The translations under genes and the position numbers were made by a program. Source: Bacteroidales bacterium (GTDB lineage: Bacteria; Bacteroidota; Bacteroidia; Bacteroidales; UBA932). From it: a stretch of 18,400 bases of DNA. Under the pieces are notes generated by a model. That model was given only the letters and a program-made list of their open reading frames with translations. It was not told where the DNA came from and did not search any database. The DNA lies in assembly GCA_016303175.1 (NCBI GenBank), contig JAEDMF010000016.1:1-18400 (forward strand). Reading direction: 5' to 3'. Positions 8,042-14,710 of this stretch are shown here, one piece after another (the stretch's first letter is position 1; every line of letters begins with the position of its first letter).

Positions 8042-9561
8042 TCTGCCTCCTCCAGAAGTTTCCGACCCTTGGATATTGCCTCTTCTATAGTACCTACATT
8101 GAGGAAGGCCTGCTCGGGAAGATCGTCCACCTTGCCGTCGATTATCATATTGAAGCCCTTGATGGTGTCCTCGATGGAGACCATCACACCGGGTACGCCC
8201 GTGAACTGCTCGGCTACAGCGAAAGGCTGGGACAGGAAGCGCTGCACCTTGCGGGCCCGGTTCACCGTGGTCTTGTCCTCGTCGCTGAGCTCATCCATAC
8301 CGAGAATGCTGATAATGTCCTGAAGTTCCTTCTGGCGCTGGAGTATCTGCTTCACTCTCTGGGCCGTATCATAATGTTCCTGACCTATGACGTTGGGATC
8401 CATTATGCGGGAGGTACTGTCCAGAGGATCCACCGCGGGATAAATGCCCAGCTCGGCAATCTTGCGGCTTAGCACCGTGGTGGCATCCAGATGGGAGAAG
8501 GTTGTGGCCGGAGCAGGGTCTGTAAGGTCATCGGCAGGCACATAAACCGCCTGAATGGAAGTGATGGAGCCGTTCTTGGTGGAAGTGATACGCTCCTGCA
8601 TCTGGCCCATCTCGGAGGCAAGCGTAGGCTGGTAACCCACAGCCGAAGGCATACGGCCCATCAGAGCCGACACCTCGGAGCCTGCCTGGGTGAAACGGAA
8701 AATATTGTCGATAAAGAATAGAATGTCCTTGGGAGAGGAAGGGTCGTGACTGTCACGCAAACTCTCCGCAAGGGTAAGACCGCTGAGAGCCACGCTGCTT
8801 CGCGCTCCGGGAGGCTCGTTCATCTGACCGAAAACCATCGCCACCTGGCTCTGCTGCAGGGCCTCTTTGTCCACTTTAGACAAATCCCATTTACCCTCCG
8901 CCATAGCCTTGTCGAACTCCTCGCCGTACTTGATTACGCCCGACTCTATCATCTCACGCAACAGATCGTTACCTTCCCTCGTTCTCTCGCCCACGCCCGC
9001 AAATACGGAAAAGCCGTTGTGCTTCTTGGCTATATTGTTGATAAGTTCCTTGATGAGCACCGTCTTGCCCACGCCTGCGCCGCCGAAAAGGCCTATTTTG
9101 CCTCCTTTGAGGTACGGCTCAAGCAAGTCTATTACCTTGATGCCAGTATAAAGGACTTCACGGGTGGTTGTAAGATCTTCGAATTTAGGGGCCTCACGGT
9201 GGATGGGCAGAGCACTGTCCTTCTCCACGCCTTCGAGACCGTCGATGACCTCACCTACAACATTCAACACGCGTCCCCTGACCATAGCGCCATCGGGCAT
9301 GCAAATAGGGGCTCCCGTAAGAGAAACCTCCATACCGCGGCTCAGACCGTCAGTGCTGTCCATAGCGACTGTGCGCACACTGTCCTCGCCTATGTGCTGC
9401 TGCACCTCAAGCACGAGCTCCCTGCCATCCTTGCGGCAGACCGTGAGAGCATCGTGGATACGGGGCAGCATTGCTGATGCATCTTCCTCCGAAGTGAAAT
9501 TGAAGCGCACATCCACCACAGGGCCTATCACCTGGGATATATGTCCTATTACCTTTGCCAT
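8038..9561 (-). CDS. atpD: ATP synthase F1 beta subunit
   Basis: Catalytic subunit of F1, 507 residues. The Walker A motif GGAGVGKT is at 160-167, the catalytic glutamate lies in GVGERTREG (Glu192), and the conserved GQMNEPPGAR is at 245-254. About 27 extra residues (roughly 212-238, KYGEEFDKAMAEGKW onwards) sit between the GERTREG helix and GQMNEPPG, giving more length than the E. coli protein; such an insertion is, to my knowledge, usual in Bacteroidota. I start at ATG 9561 (MAKVIGHISQVIGPVVDV); a TTG at 9585 is possible but adds nothing conserved. It is the first gene of the operon, with a promoter at about 9623-9630, and overlaps atpC by four bases. Confidence 0.98.
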   Translation of the reverse strand: MAKVIGHISQVIGPVVDVRFNFTSEEDASAMLPRIHDALTVCRKDGRELVLEVQQHIGEDSVRTVAMDSTDGLSRGMEVSLTGAPICMPDGAMVRGRVLNVVGEVIDGLEGVEKDSALPIHREAPKFEDLTTTREVLYTGIKVIDLLEPYLKGGKIGLFGGAGVGKTVLIKELINNIAKKHNGFSVFAGVGERTREGNDLLREMIESGVIKYGEEFDKAMAEGKWDLSKVDKEALQQSQVAMVFGQMNEPPGARSSVALSGLTLAESLRDSHDPSSPKDILFFIDNIFRFTQAGSEVSALMGRMPSAVGYQPTLASEMGQMQERITSTKNGSITSIQAVYVPADDLTDPAPATTFSHLDATTVLSRKIAELGIYPAVDPLDSTSRIMDPNVIGQEHYDTAQRVKQILQRQKELQDIISILGMDELSDEDKTTVNRARKVQRFLSQPFAVAEQFTGVPGVMVSIEDTIKGFNMIIDGKVDDLPEQAFLNVGTIEEAISKGRKLLEEAE

Positions 9562-9622
9562 AAAGCCATTTCCATATTCTGACAACCATCTCCTGCCCCT
9601 TGCAGGAAAGGGCCCATCCCTA

Positions 9623-9630
9623 CAAAGTTA
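9623..9630 (-). promoter_or_regulatory. Bacteroidota -7 box for the atp operon
   Basis: On the minus strand this reads TAACTTTG, a perfect match to TAnnTTTG. Transcription would begin near 9616, giving a leader of about 55 bases before atpD. A TTTG-like -33 element is present upstream but with about 23 bases of spacing, slightly longer than usual, so the -7 box carries most of the support. Confidence 0.6.
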
Positions 9631-9663
9631 CAAAATTTGACAAAACAAGAGGCCAAAAATAGA

Positions 9664-9692
9664 TTGCCACAAATAAAAATTGGTTACTTTTG
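9664..9692 (+). promoter_or_regulatory. Promoter for the Wzi-like gene
   Basis: TTG at 9664-9666, 18 bases, then TACTTTTG at 9685-9692, a full match to TAnnTTTG. The start of transcription would be near 9699, leaving a leader of about 24 bases before the ATG at 9723. It is divergent from the atp promoter, with the two -7 boxes about 55 bases apart. Confidence 0.65.
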
Positions 9693-9722
9693 TAGCCATA
9701 ACGGAAGAAATTTTGGACAAAA

Positions 9723-11189
9723 ATGAATGATTTTATCGCATATTTCATGTTGATGGGCGCGCTCTCCACCGGAGGAGATCTTCCCTTCTGGTGCACCTCC
9801 AACCAATGGGGCATATACCCGGACAGCAATGGAATGTGCACATTGGCCGGAGTGGAAAAGCCCTTCAATATGGACAAGACCATAGACTGGAGAGCCGGCG
9901 CTTCGATGGCGTTGAGGGCCGACGGGATTGCTCCCGGGAAAACCTTTTCAATGACTCCTATGGTGGACCAATTGTATGCTGCCTTCCGCTGGAAGTTCCT
10001 TATGGCCGAAATCGGGCAGAAACGCTCCGACCTGGATTTTTATGGCCCAAGCAAACATCTGGGGTCCCTCTCCACAACGGGGGGAAGTCTGATTTTCACG
10101 GGCAACTCAAGAGAACTGCCGGGCATACGGCTGGAATTGATGAAAGTTGCCTTTCCATGGACAAAGGAACATCTGTGGTTCTGGGGGTCTATCGGCGAAT
10201 ACCTGACCCTGGACAATCGCTATGTCAAGCACGCAGGCATACATAGGCTCAAACTCTTTACCGAAGTACGTTTTGCCAAGCATTGGGGCATATCGCTAGG
10301 CATAGACCACTATGCAGTATTTGGAGGATACTCTCCGGACGAGCCCGATTTGAAATTCACTTTCAAGGACTGGCTGCGAGTCCTTGTGGGAGCAAGCGCA
10401 GGCAGCAAGGGACCTGTTATGGACCAGATGAACGTTATCGGAGATCAGGGAGGAGCGGAACTGATAAGGCTCAATTATTATGGAGACAAATGGAACATCC
10501 ATTTCCAGCACGAAATTCCTTACGCCGACAAATCAGGAATGAAGTTCCAGAACTTTCCGGACGGGGTGAACACCTTCTGCTTTTCATTCAAAGACAAGAA
10601 CCGCTGGGTCAGCGACATAGTATATGAATTCTATTACACACGCTATCAGTCGGGGCCCATACACGACTCCGAAACCGACGCAAACGGCAATCAGAGACCT
10701 TGGGAACCTGGCTTGAGTTTTATCGGCGATGACGACTATTTCAACAATGGAAACTACCAGTCCGGGTGGACCTACTATGGCCGAATGATGACCTCGCCCC
10801 TCTTCTTTCCCGTGGGCACTCACGAAGGCAGTTGGAACCGTGACGCTATCGTGTTGGGAACGGAAAACAACAGGATAATGGCCCACCACATAGGCCTTGG
10901 CGGCAAGTTCTTCAGGAAGTTACCCTATAGGCTGATGCTTACTTACAGCCAAAATTACGGCAGATACATTAAGCAGTACGCCGGGGAGAATGCAAAAAAC
11001 AAAAAATGGGGTACGGTAAAAGAAACTCCGCTGCACCAGGTTTCGCTGGGTCTGTCGGGGGAGGTACCGGAAAATTTGCTTGCAAAGGGTCTGACTCTGA
11101 CCTGGGGCATATATGGTGATGTTGGGGAAGTTCTCAAGAACAATTTTGCCCTGTCGCTGGGGCTGCGTTACAGCATAGGCGGTCGCTGA
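9723..11189 (+). CDS. Wzi-like capsule assembly outer-membrane protein, no clear signal peptide
   Basis: Protein of 488 residues that resembles the Wzi-type capsule assembly family of Bacteroidota: near the N-terminus, STGGDLPFWCTSNQWGIYP matches the typical STG...PFW..N.+G motif of the mature protein. The rest alternates aromatic and polar residues as in an outer-membrane beta-barrel and ends in a strand-like LGLRYSIGG. Such proteins help hold or assemble capsule at the cell surface. Odd feature: the reading frame begins almost directly at the mature motif. The N-terminus MNDFIAYFMLMGALS has no basic residues and no obvious cleavage site. In frame, a TAA at 9699-9701 closes off any upstream extension, and no ATG, GTG or TTG lies between. 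A glycosyltransferase gene follows after 49 bases, supporting a surface-glycan role. The family is likely; export is uncertain. Confidence 0.75.
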   Translation: MNDFIAYFMLMGALSTGGDLPFWCTSNQWGIYPDSNGMCTLAGVEKPFNMDKTIDWRAGASMALRADGIAPGKTFSMTPMVDQLYAAFRWKFLMAEIGQKRSDLDFYGPSKHLGSLSTTGGSLIFTGNSRELPGIRLELMKVAFPWTKEHLWFWGSIGEYLTLDNRYVKHAGIHRLKLFTEVRFAKHWGISLGIDHYAVFGGYSPDEPDLKFTFKDWLRVLVGASAGSKGPVMDQMNVIGDQGGAELIRLNYYGDKWNIHFQHEIPYADKSGMKFQNFPDGVNTFCFSFKDKNRWVSDIVYEFYYTRYQSGPIHDSETDANGNQRPWEPGLSFIGDDDYFNNGNYQSGWTYYGRMMTSPLFFPVGTHEGSWNRDAIVLGTENNRIMAHHIGLGGKFFRKLPYRLMLTYSQNYGRYIKQYAGENAKNKKWGTVKETPLHQVSLGLSGEVPENLLAKGLTLTWGIYGDVGEVLKNNFALSLGLRYSIGGR

Positions 11190-11238
11190 GTCCTGATGCC
11201 GGCAGGTATTGGAAATTTGACAATTGGGATATCGGATA

Positions 11239-12447
11239 ATGAAAATCGCGTGCATCATAGCATCGCTGGGCTTGGGAGGAGCGGAGAGACAGCTGGTGTA
11301 TCTGGCTGAAACTCTGGCGGAAATAGGCCACGACGTACTTATCATCACCTACCACGAGGGAAACTTCTACGAGGACTGCGCCATCAAAGCCGGGCTACGG
11401 GTAATAAATCTGGCGCGGGGCACTAAAGGCGTCGGAGGGACCTTTGCTCATATTGACACCGTAGCCAACGAAAATAGTGCCCTAGAGCACACCAACTCTG
11501 ACGGGAACACTAAGGGTGCCGGAGGGACCTTCACCATTGTACGCAGAATGGCCGCCACACTAAAGGCAGAAAAAGTCGATGCTGCTGTGGCCTTTCTTGT
11601 AGGGGCATCAACCAAAGCAGCTCTGGCTCATATCTTATTTCCGCATTTCAGGCTTTTCGTATCAGAGAGATGTCTTAACAAACACTACCTGCCTCACGAT
11701 GCTCTCAGATTCCTGCTCTTCCGAAGGGCCGAAAAAATAATCTGCAACAGCTACGCTCAAGGAAATTTTGTCTGTTACCACTGCCCGACCCTGAAAAATC
11801 GGGTGGTGGTTATCCCAAATTTTGTGGATACGGAACATTTCTGCCCGGCAGAATCAGATTTCGGCAAAAACATTGATGGCGATAACACAATACAGCATCA
11901 CCGCATACTGGTTACAGCAAGAGGAGCTAAGCGCAAAAATGCTCTCGGACTGATAGCGGCCGCCTCCATTCTGGTCAGAAGAGGACAGAAAAATTTTGTC
12001 ATTGACTGGTACGGTTTCCAAGAGGACGGCTACAAGGAAGAATGCACCAAAGCCATACAAAGGCTCGGGCTGAACAACTTCTTTCACCTCCATCCATCCG
12101 AGAAAGACGTATTGAGCCTATACCGCAAAAGTGATGTTTTCTGCCTGCCCAGTTTCTACGAAGGAACGCCCAATTCCCTTGCTGAAGCCCTTGCATGCGG
12201 ACTGCCCTGCGCCTGCAGCAATGTCAGCGACAATGCTCTATATGTACACCATAATATAAACGGCGCACTTTTCAGGCCAGATAGTCCCGAATCGATTGCC
12301 CGCGCTCTCGAAAAGTTGCTCAGCCTGTCCGAAAAGGAACTGCAAGAGATGGGCAAAAACAGCCGGGAAATTGCCATCTCTCTCTTGGGGCGCAACGGAT
12401 ACATTCATAGTTACCGCCAAATTCTGGGCGACTTTAAAGGAATATGA
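11239..12447 (+). CDS. GT4-type glycosyltransferase with an in-frame repeat insertion
   Basis: Probable retaining glycosyltransferase of 402 residues with GT-B fold, acting in the cytoplasm on a nucleotide sugar, likely for capsule or another surface polysaccharide. The N-domain opens with MKIACIIASLGLGGAERQLV, the glycine-rich donor/acceptor loop of GT4 enzymes. The C-domain carries the E-x7-E motif in FYEGTPNSLAEALACG (Glu308 and Glu316). I start at ATG 11239; a TTG at 11224 is also in frame. Residues about 62-98 look inserted: TKGVGGTF (62-69) and TKGAGGTF (91-98) flank a polar stretch and are encoded by 23-bp direct repeats. It follows the Wzi-like gene by 49 bases, probably in one operon, and ends one base before the convergent SDR gene. 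The sugar transferred cannot be told. Confidence 0.88.
   Translation: MKIACIIASLGLGGAERQLVYLAETLAEIGHDVLIITYHEGNFYEDCAIKAGLRVINLARGTKGVGGTFAHIDTVANENSALEHTNSDGNTKGAGGTFTIVRRMAATLKAEKVDAAVAFLVGASTKAALAHILFPHFRLFVSERCLNKHYLPHDALRFLLFRRAEKIICNSYAQGNFVCYHCPTLKNRVVVIPNFVDTEHFCPAESDFGKNIDGDNTIQHHRILVTARGAKRKNALGLIAAASILVRRGQKNFVIDWYGFQEDGYKEECTKAIQRLGLNNFFHLHPSEKDVLSLYRKSDVFCLPSFYEGTPNSLAEALACGLPCACSNVSDNALYVHHNINGALFRPDSPESIARALEKLLSLSEKELQEMGKNSREIAISLLGRNGYIHSYRQILGDFKGI
11422..11531 (+). repeat. 23-bp direct repeat pair inside the glycosyltransferase gene
   Basis: Copies at 11422-11444 and 11509-11531 match at 20 of 23 bases and start 87 bases (29 codons) apart, so they keep the reading frame. 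They encode TKGVGGTF and TKGAGGTF. The span is consistent with a past in-frame duplication or insertion in a surface loop of the N-domain. Confidence 0.75.
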
Positions 12448-12448
12448 A

Positions 12449-13255
12449 CTACTTCAGAACCTTGCTGAATATGGGTTGCGCGAGGCTCAAGAAGGGAATG
12501 AAAAGAGCATTGTACCAGCCGGGAATGTGGTATGGACGACGGCATAGGGTGGCTCGGATGCTCTTGCGGGCTACGCTGCGGGGGCTGGCAAGAAAGCCAA
12601 GGCGTACTGCAAGTTTCTGAATGGAGGGACGCAAACCCATTAGGGTAGTATCAATGCCCGCAGGGGCAACTGCTGTGACATATACTCCCTTTGACCTGAA
12701 TTCTCTTTGAAGGCAGCGGCTGAAAGTCTTTACATAAGCCTTGCAGCCGGCATAGAGTCCAAGTTCGGCTATGGGCATATATACTGAATACGATGCCACG
12801 TTGAGTATATAACACTTCAGGGCCTTGCGCTTTGAACCGAACTTCTTACGGGAGGCCTCAACATCTTCAATCATATCTGCTCCGAACAAGCGGCAAAGAG
12901 AGGTCAAAGCGGTTATGTCAAGATTGATTATCTCATTCTGAAGAGCTGCCGGAGTAGTTGTAAGCGGCTGATAAACATAAATGCCGGCATTGTTCACAAG
13001 AAAAGATATGCGTATGCCCTGTTCCTTTACCCAAGCATAGGCCTTCTCTGCGGCATCTGCTCCGGAAAGGTCCATTGATTTGGCAATAAAGCGTATTTCG
13101 GGATATTTCCTTGAAAGCTTTTCCTGCGCATCAAGGAGTTCTTCCTCCCCGCGGGCTATCATTGCTATATTGTACGATTTGCTGGCAAGGCAGTCTGCCA
13201 TTGCATATCCCAATCCACGGCTTGCGCCGGTTACAAGGGCCCATTTTTTCTCCAT
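12449..13255 (-). CDS. SDR-family oxidoreductase
   Basis: Classical short-chain dehydrogenase/reductase of 268 residues, NAD(P)(H)-dependent. The cofactor motif TGASRGLG is at 9-16, NNAG at 88-91, the catalytic serine in NVASYS (155 or 157), and the active-site Y-x3-K is Tyr168-Lys172 (YAGCK). The basic residue in TGASRG and the Ala-Arg-Gly after beta-2 (MIARGEEEL) favour NADP(H). The pattern is close to the DltE/YqjQ-like or 17-beta-HSD-like group, but the substrate cannot be told. I start at ATG 13255; a TTG at 13297 is in frame but adds no conserved sequence. A TAACTTTG -7 box lies about 70 bases upstream. The C-terminal end has a hydrophobic stretch (NALFIPFLSLAQPIF) that may touch the membrane. 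It converges on the glycosyltransferase gene with one base between stop codons. Confidence 0.9.
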   Translation of the reverse strand: MEKKWALVTGASRGLGYAMADCLASKSYNIAMIARGEEELLDAQEKLSRKYPEIRFIAKSMDLSGADAAEKAYAWVKEQGIRISFLVNNAGIYVYQPLTTTPAALQNEIINLDITALTSLCRLFGADMIEDVEASRKKFGSKRKALKCYILNVASYSVYMPIAELGLYAGCKAYVKTFSRCLQREFRSKGVYVTAVAPAGIDTTLMGLRPSIQKLAVRLGFLASPRSVARKSIRATLCRRPYHIPGWYNALFIPFLSLAQPIFSKVLK

Positions 13256-13326
13256 AAAAAGTGTTTTATTGCTTACTGAAGTTCCGCAAACATCCAAATT
13301 TAAAGAAACTTAAATTCATTACTGTG

Positions 13327-13334
13327 CAAAGTTA
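13327..13334 (-). promoter_or_regulatory. Bacteroidota -7 box for the SDR gene
   Basis: Reads TAACTTTG on the minus strand, the same octamer as before atpD and a full match to TAnnTTTG. It lies about 70 bases before the SDR start. No clear -33 element is seen at the normal spacing, so support is moderate. Confidence 0.5.
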
Positions 13335-13670
13335 ACAATTTTACGTACTTATTCCGACTTGTCAGTGCAGATACCGGGAAACAAGCCACGGAAATCGCCA
13401 TAGTTTTCCATCAGTCACCTGTCACCAATCCTCAATAGCCCGTCATCAATCAGCCAAGTTAAATCATCAGACATCACTCAGCAACACAAATTCACCAACC
13501 ATCAATCGCTCCAAAGCAATGCTGCCTATAAACTATACGCCCCAAAATGATAAAAAATCGCAAAAATGATAAAAAACAGCAATTTTCATAAACTAATTCA
13601 AGTCCCAAAATCCCGGAAAAAATTAAAAAAAGCAAAAAGCATAAAAAAACGCAAAATCTTTATTCGGCTC

Positions 13671-13701
13671 TTGACAAAGAGGTTCAGTCGGTGTAATATT
13701 G
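13671..13701 (+). promoter_or_regulatory. Promoter for the Rpn nuclease gene
   Basis: TTGACA at 13671-13676 and TAATAT at 13694-13699 are 17 bases apart, a sigma-70-like arrangement with a perfect -35. The same bases also read as the Bacteroidota pair TTG, 20 bases, TAATATTG (one mismatch to TAnnTTTG). The start codon is at 13718, so the leader would be short, about 10-15 bases. Confidence 0.55.
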
Positions 13702-13717
13702 CCGAAAAATTATTCGC

Positions 13718-14641
13718 ATGAAAGAATTGGATTTAGTGAAGGGTATCAAGGACCCAACGTATGTGAAGCCGACATCAGACTTCGGTTTTCATTGGGTTTT
13801 TTGCAGGGATGGCAATGAAGAATTGGTTTTGCAACTTCTGAATGCCTGTATCGACGACAAGGAAATTGTGAGGTTCACGAGGCTGAACACAGAGCACACC
13901 GTCAACGCGGATACGGTTTTCCGCTTTGACCTGTATTGTGAGTGTTCCGACGGAAGCCGCGTCATTGTGGAATGCCAGAACTGGACCAAGAGAGAAAATT
14001 TCGTCAAGCGGGCTCTTGTGTATTCGGCGCTGGCAATAACAGACCAGTTGAAGCCGAAACTGGATTATAATATCCAGAAGGTATATTTCATCGGGCTGCT
14101 GAATTACAACCAGTTCCCCGGCAGGGAGCAGGCAATAACCAAGGTCGGACTTTATACTGAGGATGACCACAAACTGGTGAATGACGGATATTTGCAGATT
14201 TTCGTGGAATTGCGTAAATTGCCCGACGAAACGGACGACAACTTCTCGACGCTGTTTCTGCGCGCGATACGCGACCTCGGCAAGGGTGAGAACGCGGAGA
14301 AGCACTACACGGACGAGAGACTCGACCGTTTGAAACGGGCGGCAAGGTTCAGCACCATGCCGGGAAGCGAACAGGAAGAATACAAGAAGAACATGTCAAC
14401 AGAAGACGATATACGCCAATATTGGGAGGAACAGGTCTCCGATGCCCGGATAGAAGGCCTTGCTGAAGGTGAGGCACGCGGTCGGGCTGAAGGCAAAGCA
14501 GAAGGTCTTGCTGAAGGTGAGGCGCGCGGTGAGGCTAAGGCTCAGATGAAGATTGCCAGAAAAATGAAAGCATTATCTCTGTCGGATGAACAGATTGCTG
14601 CAGCGACAGGTCTGAGCATTGACGAGATCCGAGGACTATAA
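13718..14641 (+). CDS. Rpn-family PD-(D/E)XK nuclease / transposase-like protein
   Basis: Protein of 307 residues of the Rpn / PDDEXK_2 family (recombination-promoting nuclease, often labelled putative transposase). The start DPTYVKPTSDFGFHWVF is the family's N-terminal signature (K-PTSDFGFK-F). The nuclease core shows FRFDLYCE with Asp71, then VIVECQNW with Glu85 and Gln87, the D...ExQ variant of PD-(D/E)XK. Next come the helix with Y-S and the IYF-like strand YFIGLLNYNQF. Residues 246-274 are an Ala/Glu/Gly repeat (EGLAEGEARG at 246-255 and 262-271), and the last 30 residues (KALSLSDEQIAAATGLSIDEI) look like a small helical, HTH-like tail typical of these proteins. The gene stands alone with its own promoter and terminator. 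No terminal inverted repeats or target duplications are visible, so it is not shown to be a mobile element itself. Confidence 0.9.
   Translation: MKELDLVKGIKDPTYVKPTSDFGFHWVFCRDGNEELVLQLLNACIDDKEIVRFTRLNTEHTVNADTVFRFDLYCECSDGSRVIVECQNWTKRENFVKRALVYSALAITDQLKPKLDYNIQKVYFIGLLNYNQFPGREQAITKVGLYTEDDHKLVNDGYLQIFVELRKLPDETDDNFSTLFLRAIRDLGKGENAEKHYTDERLDRLKRAARFSTMPGSEQEEYKKNMSTEDDIRQYWEEQVSDARIEGLAEGEARGRAEGKAEGLAEGEARGEAKAQMKIARKMKALSLSDEQIAAATGLSIDEIRGL
14453..14530 (+). repeat. 30-bp direct repeat in the Rpn gene 3' region
   Basis: Copies at 14453-14482 and 14501-14530 match at 28 of 30 bases and start 48 bases (16 codons) apart. Each encodes EGLAEGEARG. Gain or loss of one unit would keep the frame and change the length of the linker between the nuclease core and the C-terminal helical tail. 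Confidence 0.85.
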
Positions 14642-14664
14642 CTATTGAGTCATAAAGAATTTAC

Positions 14665-14710
14665 TATCTTCGTCTTGCTTTTAGAAATGGTGAGACGAAG
14701 ATATTTTTTT
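14665..14710 (+). terminator. Terminator of the Rpn gene, overlapping the trmN6 3' end
   Basis: Perfect 11-bp inverted repeat, TATCTTCGTCT at 14665-14675 and AGACGAAGATA at 14693-14703, with a 17-base loop, then seven T (14704-14710). It is a good intrinsic terminator for the plus strand. The stop codon of the minus-strand methyltransferase gene (14681-14683) lies in the loop. On the minus strand no T-run follows, so it would end that transcript less well. Confidence 0.85.

Larger units (their letters stand above)
13256..13717. other. Gene-free, repeat-bearing A-rich spacer
   Basis: No convincing gene in these 462 bases. The left end holds the SDR promoter. 13390-13520 is strikingly poor in G on the plus strand (5 G against 20 C in 13441-13500), with recurring CATCA/CACCA words. 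From 13540 to about 13660 the DNA is A-rich, with direct repeats of AAAATGATAAAAAA (from 13544 and again from 13562) and a roughly 60-bp imperfect repeat (ATAAACTA at 13528 and 13588, each followed by CCCAAAAT at 13541 and 13604). The right end holds the Rpn promoter. Confidence 0.65.

Noticed and set aside
8746..9477. Long plus-strand open frame (243 codons) opposite atpD
   Set aside because: It is fully antisense to the strongly conserved atpD gene and its translation resembles no family I know; it is a shadow frame.
13400..13550. Open plus-strand frames through the G-poor spacer
   Set aside because: Two frames stay open for 40 or more codons, but they lack an early start codon and a known motif; the bias in base content explains the lack of stops.
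13718..14641. Complete insertion sequence around the Rpn gene
   Set aside because: No terminal inverted repeats or flanking target duplications could be seen, so only the gene is claimed.
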